From an uncultured Flavobacteriales bacterium (GTDB taxonomy: Bacteria > Bacteroidota > Bacteroidia > Flavobacteriales > UBA1820): 64,000 nt of DNA. Numbering within the stretch: the first letter of the stretch is position 1; every line of letters begins with the position of its first letter. The notes under the pieces were generated by a model. That model was not told the DNA's origin. It worked only from the letters and a program-made list of their open reading frames with translations, and ran no database searches. Positions 14,381 to 27,837 of the stretch are shown here, piece by piece. Both the position numbers and the translations under genes were made by a program. The stretch lies in the NCBI GenBank assembly GCA_902478645.1, contig CABSLV010000007.1:1-64000 (forward strand). The letters run 5' to 3'.

Positions 14381-15946
14381 TCACGCCTCGGGCTGATGCG
14401 CAGGGCGCAACAGGTCGTTTACCGTCTTGACCGGGTTGAAGGTCTCCACAGGCACCTCGACGAAAACGGTCGTCCAGCGGCTCATCGCGCCGTTCCACAG
14501 CCCCGGGCGTTCCAAAGCCTTGATCTCCCGCCCTTCGAGGCTCTTGTGGGAGATAAAGCCCGTCTGCGGATCGACGTAGCGGGACAAGTCGTAGCGACAG
14601 CCTTGACGGTCCTTCAGGGCACAGACCAGATCGACCGGATTGAAATGGGTCGAAGCCTCGAAGATGCGGCGTTTTTCAGGATCGGACAGGTCGATCTGCG
14701 CGCTTTCCACCACCTGCAAGGTCTGTTCGCCACCGGATCCCCGCACCCAGAAGGGGCCTCCCCCCGGTTCGCCTTCGTTGATCACCATCCCGCATACGCG
14801 GATCGGGCGATCGAGCACCTGGAGCAGGCAGGCTTTTCTCTGGTCGGAAGTGCCGTCGAAATAGGCCGGAGGCAGCTTGTAGCACAGTTTTTCCTGAACA
14901 AAATCCTCGGCACGGGACAGGTTTTCCTCGGAGGTCTCGAACTCGAAGGCCGAGAGATACTCCTGCACCTGCTGTTGGAGTTCGAGCAGGTATCCGCCCA
15001 AAGCCTGTTTGTAGAGCACCGTAGGCTCTTTCAGATGGTCGGGCACCACGTTGTCGATGTTCTTGATGAAGACTACGTCGGCATCCACCTCGCCCAGGTT
15101 TTTGATCAGGGCACCGTGCCCGCCCGGACGGAAGACCAGCCGTCCCTGTGCGTCGCGCACCGGGCGATTGTCCGCATCGACGGCAATGGTATCGGTCGAG
15201 GGACTCTGTACGGAAAATTCGGCCTCGACACTTACATGGTGCGTGCGTTCGGCTTCGGGCGAAACGGAACGCAACAAGGCTTCGAAGAGCGGCTGGTGCT
15301 CGGGCGAAACGGTAAAGTGCAGGCGTACTTTCCGCGAAGCGCCCACCGCGTATTCCACCCCTTCGGCCAGATGCTCCTCGGCGGCTTTGCGCACTTTGTG
15401 CGGATACCGGTGGAAGGAGACCAGTCCTTTGGGCAACTGCCCGTAACCCAGCCCTTCGGTGGTGAGGACCTTGCGTACGATGTCGGCATAGTCCCCCCGG
15501 GCCAGGCGTTTTTCGAGGTCGTCCCCGCCAGCGGCATAGACAGCGGCCAACTCGTCGAAGAATGCAAACCGGCGGATGTTTTCAAAGAACTTGGCCACCC
15601 CGGACAGCTTGCGCTGCTCGACGAACTGCTCGAACGAAAGCCCGCTGGCGGGGTACTCTTCCAGAAAGACGAAAAGGTCCTTGAACATGCGGGTGGCGGC
15701 TCCGCTGGCCGGAACGAATTTCAATACGTCCAAGCGGGGCGAGCGTTCGGCGTAGAGACTGCGGTAATGCTCGGCTTGAGCGGCATCCATCCGTACGATA
15801 CCGTCCCCGACGGTAGCCGGCGCGGTGATGTCCAACGCAGGGAATCCTTGGCGGAAACATTCCACCTGGCGTTCTACCTCCTGGGGAGTGATGCCCTTCT
15901 CCTGCAACTGTTCGAGATCCTGCTCGGTAAGTAAATCCATGTTCAT
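14381..15946 (-). CDS. DUF4301 family protein, nucleotidyltransferase-like
   Basis: 521 residues, close to the usual length of DUF4301, a Bacteroidota family. The motif FVPASGAATRMFK near residue 80 resembles the nucleotide-binding loop of UDP-sugar pyrophosphorylases, and VFRPGGHGALIKNLGEVDADVVFIKNIDNVVPD near residue 275 fits their sugar-nucleotide and metal region. A nucleotidyltransferase fold is therefore likely, with unknown substrate. A second ATG two codons in (MDLLTEQ) is also possible. It lies 60 bp downstream of glycogen synthase on the same strand. A link to carbohydrate storage is suggestive but unproven. Confidence 0.8.
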   Translation of the reverse strand: MNMDLLTEQDLEQLQEKGITPQEVERQVECFRQGFPALDITAPATVGDGIVRMDAAQAEHYRSLYAERSPRLDVLKFVPASGAATRMFKDLFVFLEEYPASGLSFEQFVEQRKLSGVAKFFENIRRFAFFDELAAVYAAGGDDLEKRLARGDYADIVRKVLTTEGLGYGQLPKGLVSFHRYPHKVRKAAEEHLAEGVEYAVGASRKVRLHFTVSPEHQPLFEALLRSVSPEAERTHHVSVEAEFSVQSPSTDTIAVDADNRPVRDAQGRLVFRPGGHGALIKNLGEVDADVVFIKNIDNVVPDHLKEPTVLYKQALGGYLLELQQQVQEYLSAFEFETSEENLSRAEDFVQEKLCYKLPPAYFDGTSDQRKACLLQVLDRPIRVCGMVINEGEPGGGPFWVRGSGGEQTLQVVESAQIDLSDPEKRRIFEASTHFNPVDLVCALKDRQGCRYDLSRYVDPQTGFISHKSLEGREIKALERPGLWNGAMSRWTTVFVEVPVETFNPVKTVNDLLRPAHQPEA

Positions 15947-16006
15947 ACGTTTTTTCAGTCGTTTTCTCCCATTACGCGGGGATACGAACTCCCCGCGCGG
16001 AAGGAT

Positions 16007-17833
16007 TTATTTTATTTTCCCTTTTTCCACGCCGCAGATGTGGTCGTAGATGTCGAAGTAGTAACGGATGAGGTTTTTCCAGTCGAATTCCACCGAAAAA
16101 TCCTCGGCTCCGCTGCGCAAAAGCAGGCGTTCGCGCGGGATGGAGGTGGCGAAACGCAACATGTAGTTGGCCAGGTCTTCGGCTGCCTGACCGAACGAGT
16201 GGTTCTTGCGGTGGAGGACCTTGATGCCCCGGGATTCGTCGCCCGAGGTAAAATTTTCCACATAATCGCCAAACCCGGCCAGATCCGAGGTAACGGCCGG
16301 TACGCCGCTGGCTATGCTCTCGCAAGGAGTATAACCCCAGGGTTCGTAATAGCTGGGGAATACGCCCAGGTGGCATCCGCGGACAAACTCGCTGTACTCC
16401 ATCCCGAAGAGCGGGTTGTCCGGCGAGATGAACGCCGGATGATATACGATCTTCACCCGGTCTTCCTTTTTGTTCACCAGCCCCGAGGAGCGTAGGAAGT
16501 TCAGGATGTCGTCCTTGTAGTCGTCCACGATATTGTGCGTAACCACCGGCGGAAGGGTATTGGTCTTCCAGGACTGCAGGGTGCGTTTGATCCGGAAACG
16601 GATCGTCTCGTTCACAAAGTCGTTCATGTCGGGAAGGTCCGTTCCCCGGGCATGGGAGGCCAGGTAGTTGAACAGGTCTTCGCCCATCTGCGCGCCGAGC
16701 CCCTGGGTCGTCTTGCGCAACTCCTCCATCACCCCACGGGCATTGAGCACGTCGGGATTGATGCTGTGCACCGGCCGGTTGGTGATGAAGAACATCACTA
16801 CCGTGATGTCCGAACCGATCATCTTGAGTTTGTAATTCAACTGGGCGAGGGCTTCGAGGGTCAAGTCGAAACCTTTGTTCTTGTATTCGTAACGCCCCGA
16901 AGTAAAGAAATACAGAGTGCGGGACAGATCGAAGGAATACGAACCGAAGAAATGCCCGCGGATGAACTGGTGGATCCTGGACTTGAGCTCCTGATGGAGG
17001 ATCTCGACCTTGTAGAACGAGGAAAACTTATTGATATTCAGTCCATTTGGCGTAATATGCCCGGGTTTTCTCCCCAGCAGGTATTCGCATTCGGGGTCCA
17101 TCACCCGGCTGACGGTCGAGAAGGCATCGGCCGATCCGGCGGCTGCGCGTTCCAACTGGACCTCGGTGAGAATGTTGAAATACACCGCTTCCTTGTGCCA
17201 ATCCACATAGGGCAAACGCGCGTAGTAATCGGGATCGTTGAACGCCAGATAACGCCCCAGCAGGGTGGCATGCGTGGTGAACACCGTCTTGTATGGCATC
17301 CTTTCGCTGCGGATAAAGGGCAAGGGCACCCCGGCCATCCATTCGTGGAACTGGAGCATTACCGGATTGTTGAAGTACGATTTCTTCGCCGCCAATTTCT
17401 TGAAGAACGTATAAACCGCATACCCGAACGAGATCACGTCCGATGCCAAAGGCGAAGCACTGCCCGAATCGACTCCATGATCCTTCCACAGATAGTAGCG
17501 GAAATCGCCGCTGCGTTCGGCCAATCCGGCGGTATTGAACAGGATGGTCTTGGGTTTTCCGGTGATCAGCCATGTGCCGTAATGCACGTCGAAACCTTCA
17601 TCCCACATCTCCCGGATAGTCTGCCCCACTTCGTCGTCCGGCAGGTCGTTGTACTCGAATTCGGCGCGGGCTTTCTCCGAGAAAGGCCCGATGGCATGGT
17701 AATTGTCCGTAAAGTATTCGGAAACCGACGGCATCTTCGAACGGAGAACCGTGTAGATACCTCCTACCTGATTGCACACCTCCCACGCTATTTCAAACAG
17801 CTTACGGGAATCCTTGGCCTGTAATTTCTGCAT
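16007..17833 (-). CDS. Glycogen synthase, GT3 (eukaryotic-type) family
   Basis: 608 residues beginning with LFEIAWEVCNQVGGIYTVLRSK, the hallmark N-terminus of animal and fungal glycogen synthase (GT3) rather than bacterial GlgA (GT5). Other GT3 features are FHEWMAGVPL, TTHATLLGRYLA, SRVMDPECEYLLGRKPGHITPNGLN and the C-terminal catalytic GVFPSYYEPWGYTPCESIASGVPAVTSDLAGFG. It would elongate alpha-1,4-glucan from a nucleotide-glucose donor. GT3 enzymes are known from Bacteroidota. The long C-terminal regulatory phosphorylation tail of animals is absent. It is the first gene before DUF4301. Confidence 0.9.
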   Translation of the reverse strand: MQKLQAKDSRKLFEIAWEVCNQVGGIYTVLRSKMPSVSEYFTDNYHAIGPFSEKARAEFEYNDLPDDEVGQTIREMWDEGFDVHYGTWLITGKPKTILFNTAGLAERSGDFRYYLWKDHGVDSGSASPLASDVISFGYAVYTFFKKLAAKKSYFNNPVMLQFHEWMAGVPLPFIRSERMPYKTVFTTHATLLGRYLAFNDPDYYARLPYVDWHKEAVYFNILTEVQLERAAAGSADAFSTVSRVMDPECEYLLGRKPGHITPNGLNINKFSSFYKVEILHQELKSRIHQFIRGHFFGSYSFDLSRTLYFFTSGRYEYKNKGFDLTLEALAQLNYKLKMIGSDITVVMFFITNRPVHSINPDVLNARGVMEELRKTTQGLGAQMGEDLFNYLASHARGTDLPDMNDFVNETIRFRIKRTLQSWKTNTLPPVVTHNIVDDYKDDILNFLRSSGLVNKKEDRVKIVYHPAFISPDNPLFGMEYSEFVRGCHLGVFPSYYEPWGYTPCESIASGVPAVTSDLAGFGDYVENFTSGDESRGIKVLHRKNHSFGQAAEDLANYMLRFATSIPRERLLLRSGAEDFSVEFDWKNLIRYYFDIYDHICGVEKGKIK

Positions 17834-18065
17834 AGTTCGTCGCGTTTTTTAGTAGCACGGGCGCCCCTGCTGCCGGCTCCGGCCGCCCGGAAAATAACAA
17901 GAAATACCGGCTGGTTAAATATCCGAATTTTTTGCAAACCGTGTACACCCCGGGCAATATTTTTCGGTGATGTCTCTAGCGGATATTGCCTGCAGCGGAC
18001 GCCTTTCCTACCCCCCGGGAAGCCCTCCTTTCCTTATATGTGCGAAACAGAGTGCATTCAAAAAC

Positions 18066-18108
18066 GTGCGGGCAAGCGTTCGGCCGGAGGCCGGACGCTT
18101 GCCCGCAC
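18066..18108 (-). terminator. Intrinsic terminator of gltB-gltD-asnB (hairpin family copy 3)
   Basis: 20-nt arms (18066-18085 and 18089-18108) pair with one G-T mismatch around GGA. Read leftward from asnB it is followed by TTTTT, so it is a good rho-independent terminator 29 bp after the asnB stop. The arm contains GCGGGCAAGC, shared with the palindromes at 1912 and 5010. With it, the 303-bp gap 17834-18136 otherwise holds only the upstream region of glycogen synthase, without a clean TAnnTTTG box. Confidence 0.85.
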
Positions 18109-18136
18109 AATAGAAAAGAGAAAGAGTCGGACGGAC

Positions 18137-19804
18137 TCAATACGCGTTGTCGTGAACCCCCTTCACGGCACGGCCGCTCGGGTCGTTCAGGTTGCGGAAC
18201 GATTCGTCCCAAGCCAAGGCTTCCGCCGTGGAACAAGCCACCGAAGGCACCGAAGGCACGGTCAATGCCGCACTGCCGCTGGGGAAATGCTCCTCGAAAA
18301 TGCTGCGGTAGAAGTACTCCTCCTTGTTGCGGGGCGGATTGACCGGAAAACGCCGGGCTGCCGAAGCCATCTGCTGGTCGGAGACCTGCGACGTAGCGAT
18401 CGCCTTGAGCGAATCGATCCAGTTGTATCCCACGCCGTCGGAGAACTGCTCCTTCTGCCGCCATACCACCTCGCGGGGCAGCATATCCTCGAAAGCCTCG
18501 CGGAGGATCTTCTTTTCGATCGTCTTTCCGGGAGCCATCTTCGCCGCAGGGTTCAACCGCATGGCCACGTCCAGGAATTCCTTGTCCAGGAAAGGCACGC
18601 GCCCCTCCACGCCCCACGCCGCCAGGCTCTTGTTGGCCCGCAGACAGTCGTAGAGGTACAGCTTGCCGATCTTGCGCACCGTCTCCTCGTGGAAAGCCCG
18701 GGCGTCGGGCGCCTTGTGGAAATACAGATAACCGCCGAACACCTCATCCGCACCCTCGCCGCTGAGCACCATCTTGATCCCCATGCTCTTGATCACGCGG
18801 GCCAGGAGGTACATCGGGGTCGAAGCGCGCACGGTGGTTACGTCGTACGTCTCGATGAAGTAGATCACATCGCGGATCGCATCGAGCCCCTCCTGCACCG
18901 TGTAGTGGATCTCATGATGCACCGTTCCGATGTGTTCGGCCACCTTTCTGGCTGCGGCCAGATCCGGAGCCCCTTTCAGCCCCACGGCAAACGAGTGGAG
19001 CTGCGGCCACCACGCCTCGGTGCGGCCTTCGTTTTCGATACGCTTGGAGGCGTATTTCTTGGCTACCGCCGAAATGATGGACGAGTCCAGTCCCCCCGAA
19101 AGCAGCACTCCGTACGGCACGTCGCTCATCAGTTGCCGGCGGACCGCCTCTTCGAGTGCGTGGCGAAGGCTTGCCACATCGGCCGGGTTGTCCTTCACGT
19201 TGTCGTACTCCATCCAATCGCGGCGATACCAGCGGGTCATTTTCCCTTCCCGGCTCCAATAGTAATGTCCCGGGAGGAAGACTTCGTACTCGTCGGCAAA
19301 ACCTTCCAGACCCTTGAGTTCCGAGCAGACCATCACATGCCCTTCGCGGTCGCGGCCGATGTACAGGGGGATCACCCCGATGGGGTCGCGGGCAATGAGG
19401 TATTCGTCCTTTTCCTTGTCGTAAAGGGCAAAAGCATAGATCCCGTTGAGGTCTTCCAGGAAGTTGATGCCCTTTTCCCGGTAGAGCGCCAGGATCACCT
19501 CGCAGTCCGAGCCGGTCTGGAACTCGTATTTTCCCTTCAACTGCTCGCGCAATTCGCGGTGGTTGTAGATCTCTCCGTTCACGCACAGCACCTGTGCCCC
19601 GTCGGGGCTGATCAGGGGCTGTCCGCCGGAAGCCGGGTCCACGATCGAAAGGCGCTCGTGAGCCAATACGGCCGAACCGCCGCAGTAGATACCGCTCCAA
19701 TCCGGTCCGCGATGGCGGATGGTTTTACTCATCTGCAGGGCCTTGCTGCGCATGGATTCCGCTTGCCCTGTCTGAATATTGAAAATGGCTGTAATTCCGC
19801 ACAT
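18137..19804 (-). CDS. asnB: Asparagine synthetase B, glutamine-hydrolysing
   Basis: 555 residues, the same size as E. coli AsnB. The mature N-terminal nucleophile Cys2 (MCGITAIF) starts the glutaminase domain (to about residue 200; RHRGPDWSG, SIVDPASGGQP, NGEIYNH). The synthetase domain follows with the PP-loop LLSGGLDSS and the aspartyl-adenylate site GEGADEVFGGY. It forms asparagine from aspartate, ATP and glutamine. It is the last gene of the gltB-gltD-asnB operon, 33 bp after gltD, so the unit makes both glutamate and asparagine. Upstream attenuation by an Asn-rich leader (25966-26040) would fit feedback by its own product. Confidence 0.96.
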   Translation of the reverse strand: MCGITAIFNIQTGQAESMRSKALQMSKTIRHRGPDWSGIYCGGSAVLAHERLSIVDPASGGQPLISPDGAQVLCVNGEIYNHRELREQLKGKYEFQTGSDCEVILALYREKGINFLEDLNGIYAFALYDKEKDEYLIARDPIGVIPLYIGRDREGHVMVCSELKGLEGFADEYEVFLPGHYYWSREGKMTRWYRRDWMEYDNVKDNPADVASLRHALEEAVRRQLMSDVPYGVLLSGGLDSSIISAVAKKYASKRIENEGRTEAWWPQLHSFAVGLKGAPDLAAARKVAEHIGTVHHEIHYTVQEGLDAIRDVIYFIETYDVTTVRASTPMYLLARVIKSMGIKMVLSGEGADEVFGGYLYFHKAPDARAFHEETVRKIGKLYLYDCLRANKSLAAWGVEGRVPFLDKEFLDVAMRLNPAAKMAPGKTIEKKILREAFEDMLPREVVWRQKEQFSDGVGYNWIDSLKAIATSQVSDQQMASAARRFPVNPPRNKEEYFYRSIFEEHFPSGSAALTVPSVPSVACSTAEALAWDESFRNLNDPSGRAVKGVHDNAY

Positions 19805-19837
19805 GGTGTTTGAAAGAGTGTTTTGCGTTGCGTATTC

Positions 19838-21271
19838 TTATCGTTCGTGTTGTTTTTTCAGATAACGGTCGATCTCCCGGGCCGCTTTTTGGCCCGAAGC
19901 CATCGCCCGCACCACCAGCGAAGCGCCGCTGACGGCATCGCCCGCCGCGAACACCTTGTCCGTACCGGTGAAAAGCGAGGCATCCACCGCAATGTTGCCC
20001 CGGGCGTCCGTAGCCAGGGAGAGCTGTGAAACCGGACCGTCCTGACGGGGCGAAACGAAGCCCATGGCCAAAAAGACCAGATCGGCAGGGATCACTTCCG
20101 TCTTTCCCGTTTTTTTCATCTGCGGCCGTCCGCCCTGCGCAGGGGTTTCCCAGACGACCTGTTCGACCTCCACTCCGACGAGTTTTCCTTCTTGCCCGAC
20201 AAAACGGTTGGTAGCCAAACTCCAACGGCGGGTACATCCCTCCTCGTGGCTGCTGGAGGTCTTGAGTACCTGCGGATACATGGGCCAGGGGGTTTGCGGA
20301 TTGTAGCCCTGCGGGGGAGCCGGCATGATCTCGATCTGGGTAATGCTCTTGGCACCATGGCGTACAGCCGTCCCCACGCAATCCGAACCGGTATCCCCAC
20401 CGCCGATCACCACCACGTGCTTGCCCCGGGCGTCGATCCGTTTCTCGGATGGCAGGTCGATGCCTTGCAGTACCCGGTTCTGCATGCCGAGCAATTCCAA
20501 GGCGAAATGCACACCCGGAAGTTCCCGTCCCGGCACCGGCAGGTCACGCGGCACTTCGGCACCGATGGCCAGGCATACCGCATCGTATTCGTCGATGAGC
20601 GCCTCCATCGGGATATCTTTTCCCACGGCCGCCCCGGTCTTGAACACGATGCCTTCCTGCTCCATCAGGCGGATGCGGCGGTCGATGATCTTCTTGCTCA
20701 ACTTGAAGTTCGGTATCCCGAAGCGCAGCAGTCCTCCGGGCAGTTCGTCCTTTTCATACACCGTAACGGTGTATCCCTTGCGGTTCAAGCGGTTGGCAGC
20801 CGCCAGTCCGGCCGGTCCGCTGCCCACCACCGCTACCTTCAGGCCGTTGCGCACCGGCTCGACCGGCTTGACATAGCCCTCGCGGAAAGCTGCCTCGGCA
20901 ATGGCCGCTTCGTTTTCGCGGATGGTAACCGGTTCGTCGGCCGAGAGTTTGAGCACGCAGCTCTTCTCGCACAGCGCCGGACAGATGCGTCCGGTGAACT
21001 CCGGAAAATCGCAGGTCTGTTCCAGGATGCGGTAAGCCTCCTCGATACGCCCCCGGTAGAGCAAATCCTGCCATTCGGGCTGACGGTTGCCCACCGGGCA
21101 GGCCCAGTGGCAAAAAGGAACTCCACAGTCCATGCAGCGCGAAGCTTGCGTACGGCGGTCGGAGGTATTGAGGGTCTGTTCGACTTCGCTGTAATCGTGT
21201 ATGCGGTCGTGTACCGGACGGTAACCTGCTTCGAGACGGTGCACGGTCAGAAATGCTTTCGGATCTCCCAT
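19838..21271 (-). CDS. gltD: Glutamate synthase small subunit (NADPH)
   Basis: 477 residues. The N-terminal part holds the cysteine clusters for [4Fe-4S] centres (CMDCGVPFCHWACPVGN; CPALCEKSC). It is followed by an FAD-binding GSGPAGLAAANRL and an NADPH-binding GGGDTGSDCVGTA, and the C-terminal FAD site reads DKVFAAGDAVSGASLVV. This subunit takes electrons from NADPH and passes them to the large subunit for conversion of glutamine and 2-oxoglutarate to two glutamates. It starts 51 bp after gltB and ends 33 bp before asnB. Confidence 0.96.
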   Translation of the reverse strand: MGDPKAFLTVHRLEAGYRPVHDRIHDYSEVEQTLNTSDRRTQASRCMDCGVPFCHWACPVGNRQPEWQDLLYRGRIEEAYRILEQTCDFPEFTGRICPALCEKSCVLKLSADEPVTIRENEAAIAEAAFREGYVKPVEPVRNGLKVAVVGSGPAGLAAANRLNRKGYTVTVYEKDELPGGLLRFGIPNFKLSKKIIDRRIRLMEQEGIVFKTGAAVGKDIPMEALIDEYDAVCLAIGAEVPRDLPVPGRELPGVHFALELLGMQNRVLQGIDLPSEKRIDARGKHVVVIGGGDTGSDCVGTAVRHGAKSITQIEIMPAPPQGYNPQTPWPMYPQVLKTSSSHEEGCTRRWSLATNRFVGQEGKLVGVEVEQVVWETPAQGGRPQMKKTGKTEVIPADLVFLAMGFVSPRQDGPVSQLSLATDARGNIAVDASLFTGTDKVFAAGDAVSGASLVVRAMASGQKAAREIDRYLKKQHER

Positions 21272-21322
21272 ATTTTCGGATGATGTTGTCTAGATTCGTT
21301 TTTCCCTTTTAATTTGTCTGGA

Positions 21323-25834
<4,512 letters not shown>

Positions 25835-25906
25835 GTCTTCAAAATCTTTTATAACCACACACTCTGAGATTGATGTTTTTCCCCTCGGGAGGCAAAACCC
25901 CGAAAA

Positions 25907-25944
25907 GAGAAAATGCCTGCCGCAAGTGCGGCAGGCATTTTCTC
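25907..25944 (-). terminator. Leader terminator (attenuator) ahead of gltB
   Basis: A perfect 17-bp stem (25907-25923 with 25928-25944) with a 4-nt loop is followed, in the direction of gltB, by TTTT and shortly by a second TTTT. It lies between the leader ORF stop (25966) and the gltB start (25834), in the position of an attenuator. No gene ends here for it to serve: both flanking protein genes begin nearby and point away. Confidence 0.85.
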
Positions 25945-25965
25945 CAAATGAACACGAACCACAAC

Positions 25966-26040
25966 TTACGGCCGGGCGTCCGGGACGGACTTCCTGGTGG
26001 AATTATTGTTGTTCATAATATTCATTGTGGAGGTTTTCAT
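25966..26040 (-). CDS. 24-codon Asn-rich leader peptide of gltB-gltD-asnB
   Basis: The ORF reads M-K-T-S-T-M-N-I-M-N-N-N-N-S-T-R-K-S-V-P-D-A-R-P and stops with TAA. Five of 24 codons specify Asn, four of them consecutive (AAC AAC AAT AAT, residues 10-13). AAGGA lies directly before the ATG. A terminator hairpin starts 22 bases after its stop and the operon downstream ends in asparagine synthetase. By analogy with his, trp and thr leaders, low Asn-tRNA(Asn) would stall a ribosome on the Asn run and favour read-through. ATGAACA in the Asn run (26010-26016) is complementary to TGTTCAT just before the terminator (25948-25954). No full antiterminator was worked out. Expression is inferred. Confidence 0.7.
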   Translation of the reverse strand: MKTSTMNIMNNNNSTRKSVPDARP

Positions 26041-26063
26041 TTCCTTCGTTGTTGAACCGGCAA

Positions 26064-26071
26064 CAAATGTA
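26064..26071 (-). promoter_or_regulatory. Putative -7 box of the gltB operon
   Basis: TACATTTG on the minus strand fits TAnnTTTG and would start transcription near 26057, just ahead of the leader ORF. The -33 region is a weak match. The rest of the 445-bp gap 25859-26303 contains the leader, the attenuator and the upstream region of asnS. Confidence 0.5.
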
Positions 26072-26303
26072 CGGAAATATTGGAATGCGAGGAAAATTTT
26101 TTACAAAAAATCGACAACGAATCATTGTTTTGTGTTTTTTAACATAAAAAATTCATCCCTATCCGGCTGATTCCGCCCTATTTTCCCCGCCCGGGAGTAT
26201 GTTTTCCGGGAAAAAATCCTCAATTTTGCGGAAGAAAAACAGCGCACACTGCGCGTTTTATACTTACATTGCCAACAAAACAAAGAGCAGAACGAAAAAA
26301 ACC

Positions 26304-27731
26304 ATGAAACGCACCGAGGTAAAGGACATCCTCGCGGGAGGATACGTAGGAAAGCAGGTAAAGGTAATGGGATGGGCACGGACCTTCCGCAACGACCGGT
26401 TTATTGCCCTCAATGACGGATCGAACGTTCAAAACCTGCAATGCGTCGTGCCCGAAGGCCTGCTGACCCCTCAGCAGAAGATCTATGCCGGCACGTGCCT
26501 GGCCGTCGAAGGAACGGTAGTCGAGAGCCAGGGAAAAGGCCAGGCGTACGAGGTGCAAGCCACCGGCGTCGAGATCCTCGGCCAGGCCGATCCTGCCGAA
26601 TATCCCCTGCAACCCAAAGCCCATTCGATGGAATTCCTCCGCGAAATCGCCCACCTGCGTGTACGCACCAACCTCTTCGGAGCGGTGATGCGCGTGCGCT
26701 CCGTTACGGCGCAGGCCGTCCACCGGTATTTCGCCTCGAAGGGTTTCTTTTACTTCAATGCCCCCATCATCACCGGCTCGGACTGCGAAGGTGCCGGCGA
26801 GATGTTCGGCGTATCGGTACTCTCCCACGACAACCCTCCGCGCCGCGAGGACGGCAAGACGGATTTCTCGAAAGACTTCTTCGGGCGGCAGACCAACCTG
26901 ACGGTGTCCGGTCAGCTCGAAGCCGAAACCTATGCCCTGGCACTGGGCAAGGTGTACACCTTCGGGCCGACGTTCCGCGCCGAAAACTCCAACACTTCGC
27001 GCCACCTGGCCGAGTTCTGGATGATCGAACCCGAAGTGGCGTTCCTTGAACTGGAAGAAAACATGGACCTGGCCGAAGACTTCATCAAGAGCGTGATCCG
27101 CGACGTGATGGAACACTGCAAGGACGACCTGGCCTTCCTCGACGAGCGTTTCCTGAAGACCGAAAGCCAGAAACCCTCGTCCGAACGCTCGGAGATGGGG
27201 CTGCTCGAAAAATTGAACTTCGTACTGCAACACGATTTCCAGCGGGTAAGCTACACCGAGGCCATCGACATCCTGGCTTCGAGCAAACAAGCCAAAAAGA
27301 ACAAATTCAAATTCCCCATCACCGGTTGGGGCATGGACCTGCAGAGCGAGCACGAACGCTACCTGGTGGAAAAACACTTCGGTCGTCCGGTCATCCTGTA
27401 CGACTACCCGGCCGAGATCAAGGCTTTCTACATGCGGATGAACCCCGACGGGAAAACCGTCCGCGCCATGGACGTGCTGTTCCCCGGAATCGGCGAGATC
27501 GTCGGCGGAAGCCAGCGTGAGGAGCGTCTGGATGTGCTCACCCAGCGCATGGAAGCCCTCGGCATGAACCAGAAGGAGCTCTGGTGGTACCTCGACACCC
27601 GCCGCTTCGGCACCGCTCCCCACTCGGGATTCGGACTGGGCTTCGAACGCCTGGTACAGTTCGTTACCGGCATGAGCAACATCCGGGATGTCATCCCGTT
27701 CCCGCGCTATCCCCAGAACGCCGAATTCTGA
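26304..27731 (+). CDS. asnS: Asparaginyl-tRNA synthetase
   Basis: 475 residues from MKRTEVKDIL; the open frame to 26199 lies in the AT-rich promoter region and was not used. The N-terminal OB-fold anticodon-binding domain (GKQVKVMGWARTFRNDRFIALNDGS) is followed by the class II catalytic domain. Asn-specific features are GSDCEGAGEMFGV, FRAENSNTSRHLAEFWMIEPE (motif 2) and GFGLGFERLVQFVTG (motif 3). It charges tRNA-Asn. It is divergent from the gltB-gltD-asnB operon, whose leader is Asn-rich, so supply and use of asparagine are encoded side by side. Confidence 0.96.
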   Translation: MKRTEVKDILAGGYVGKQVKVMGWARTFRNDRFIALNDGSNVQNLQCVVPEGLLTPQQKIYAGTCLAVEGTVVESQGKGQAYEVQATGVEILGQADPAEYPLQPKAHSMEFLREIAHLRVRTNLFGAVMRVRSVTAQAVHRYFASKGFFYFNAPIITGSDCEGAGEMFGVSVLSHDNPPRREDGKTDFSKDFFGRQTNLTVSGQLEAETYALALGKVYTFGPTFRAENSNTSRHLAEFWMIEPEVAFLELEENMDLAEDFIKSVIRDVMEHCKDDLAFLDERFLKTESQKPSSERSEMGLLEKLNFVLQHDFQRVSYTEAIDILASSKQAKKNKFKFPITGWGMDLQSEHERYLVEKHFGRPVILYDYPAEIKAFYMRMNPDGKTVRAMDVLFPGIGEIVGGSQREERLDVLTQRMEALGMNQKELWWYLDTRRFGTAPHSGFGLGFERLVQFVTGMSNIRDVIPFPRYPQNAEF

Positions 27732-27837
27732 TCGCAGCCCGCAAGAGGGCGGAAAGAAGGGGGAGGGAGAAGGAGCAGGAAGAAAAGAAGGGGCGGAAAG
27801 AAAAACAACCCTTGAACAAGAAAAATACCCGGCAGAT

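Noticed and set aside
13076..15934. A 952-codon plus-strand open frame across the dehydrogenase and DUF4301
   Set aside because: It lies antisense to two well-supported genes and has no family features.
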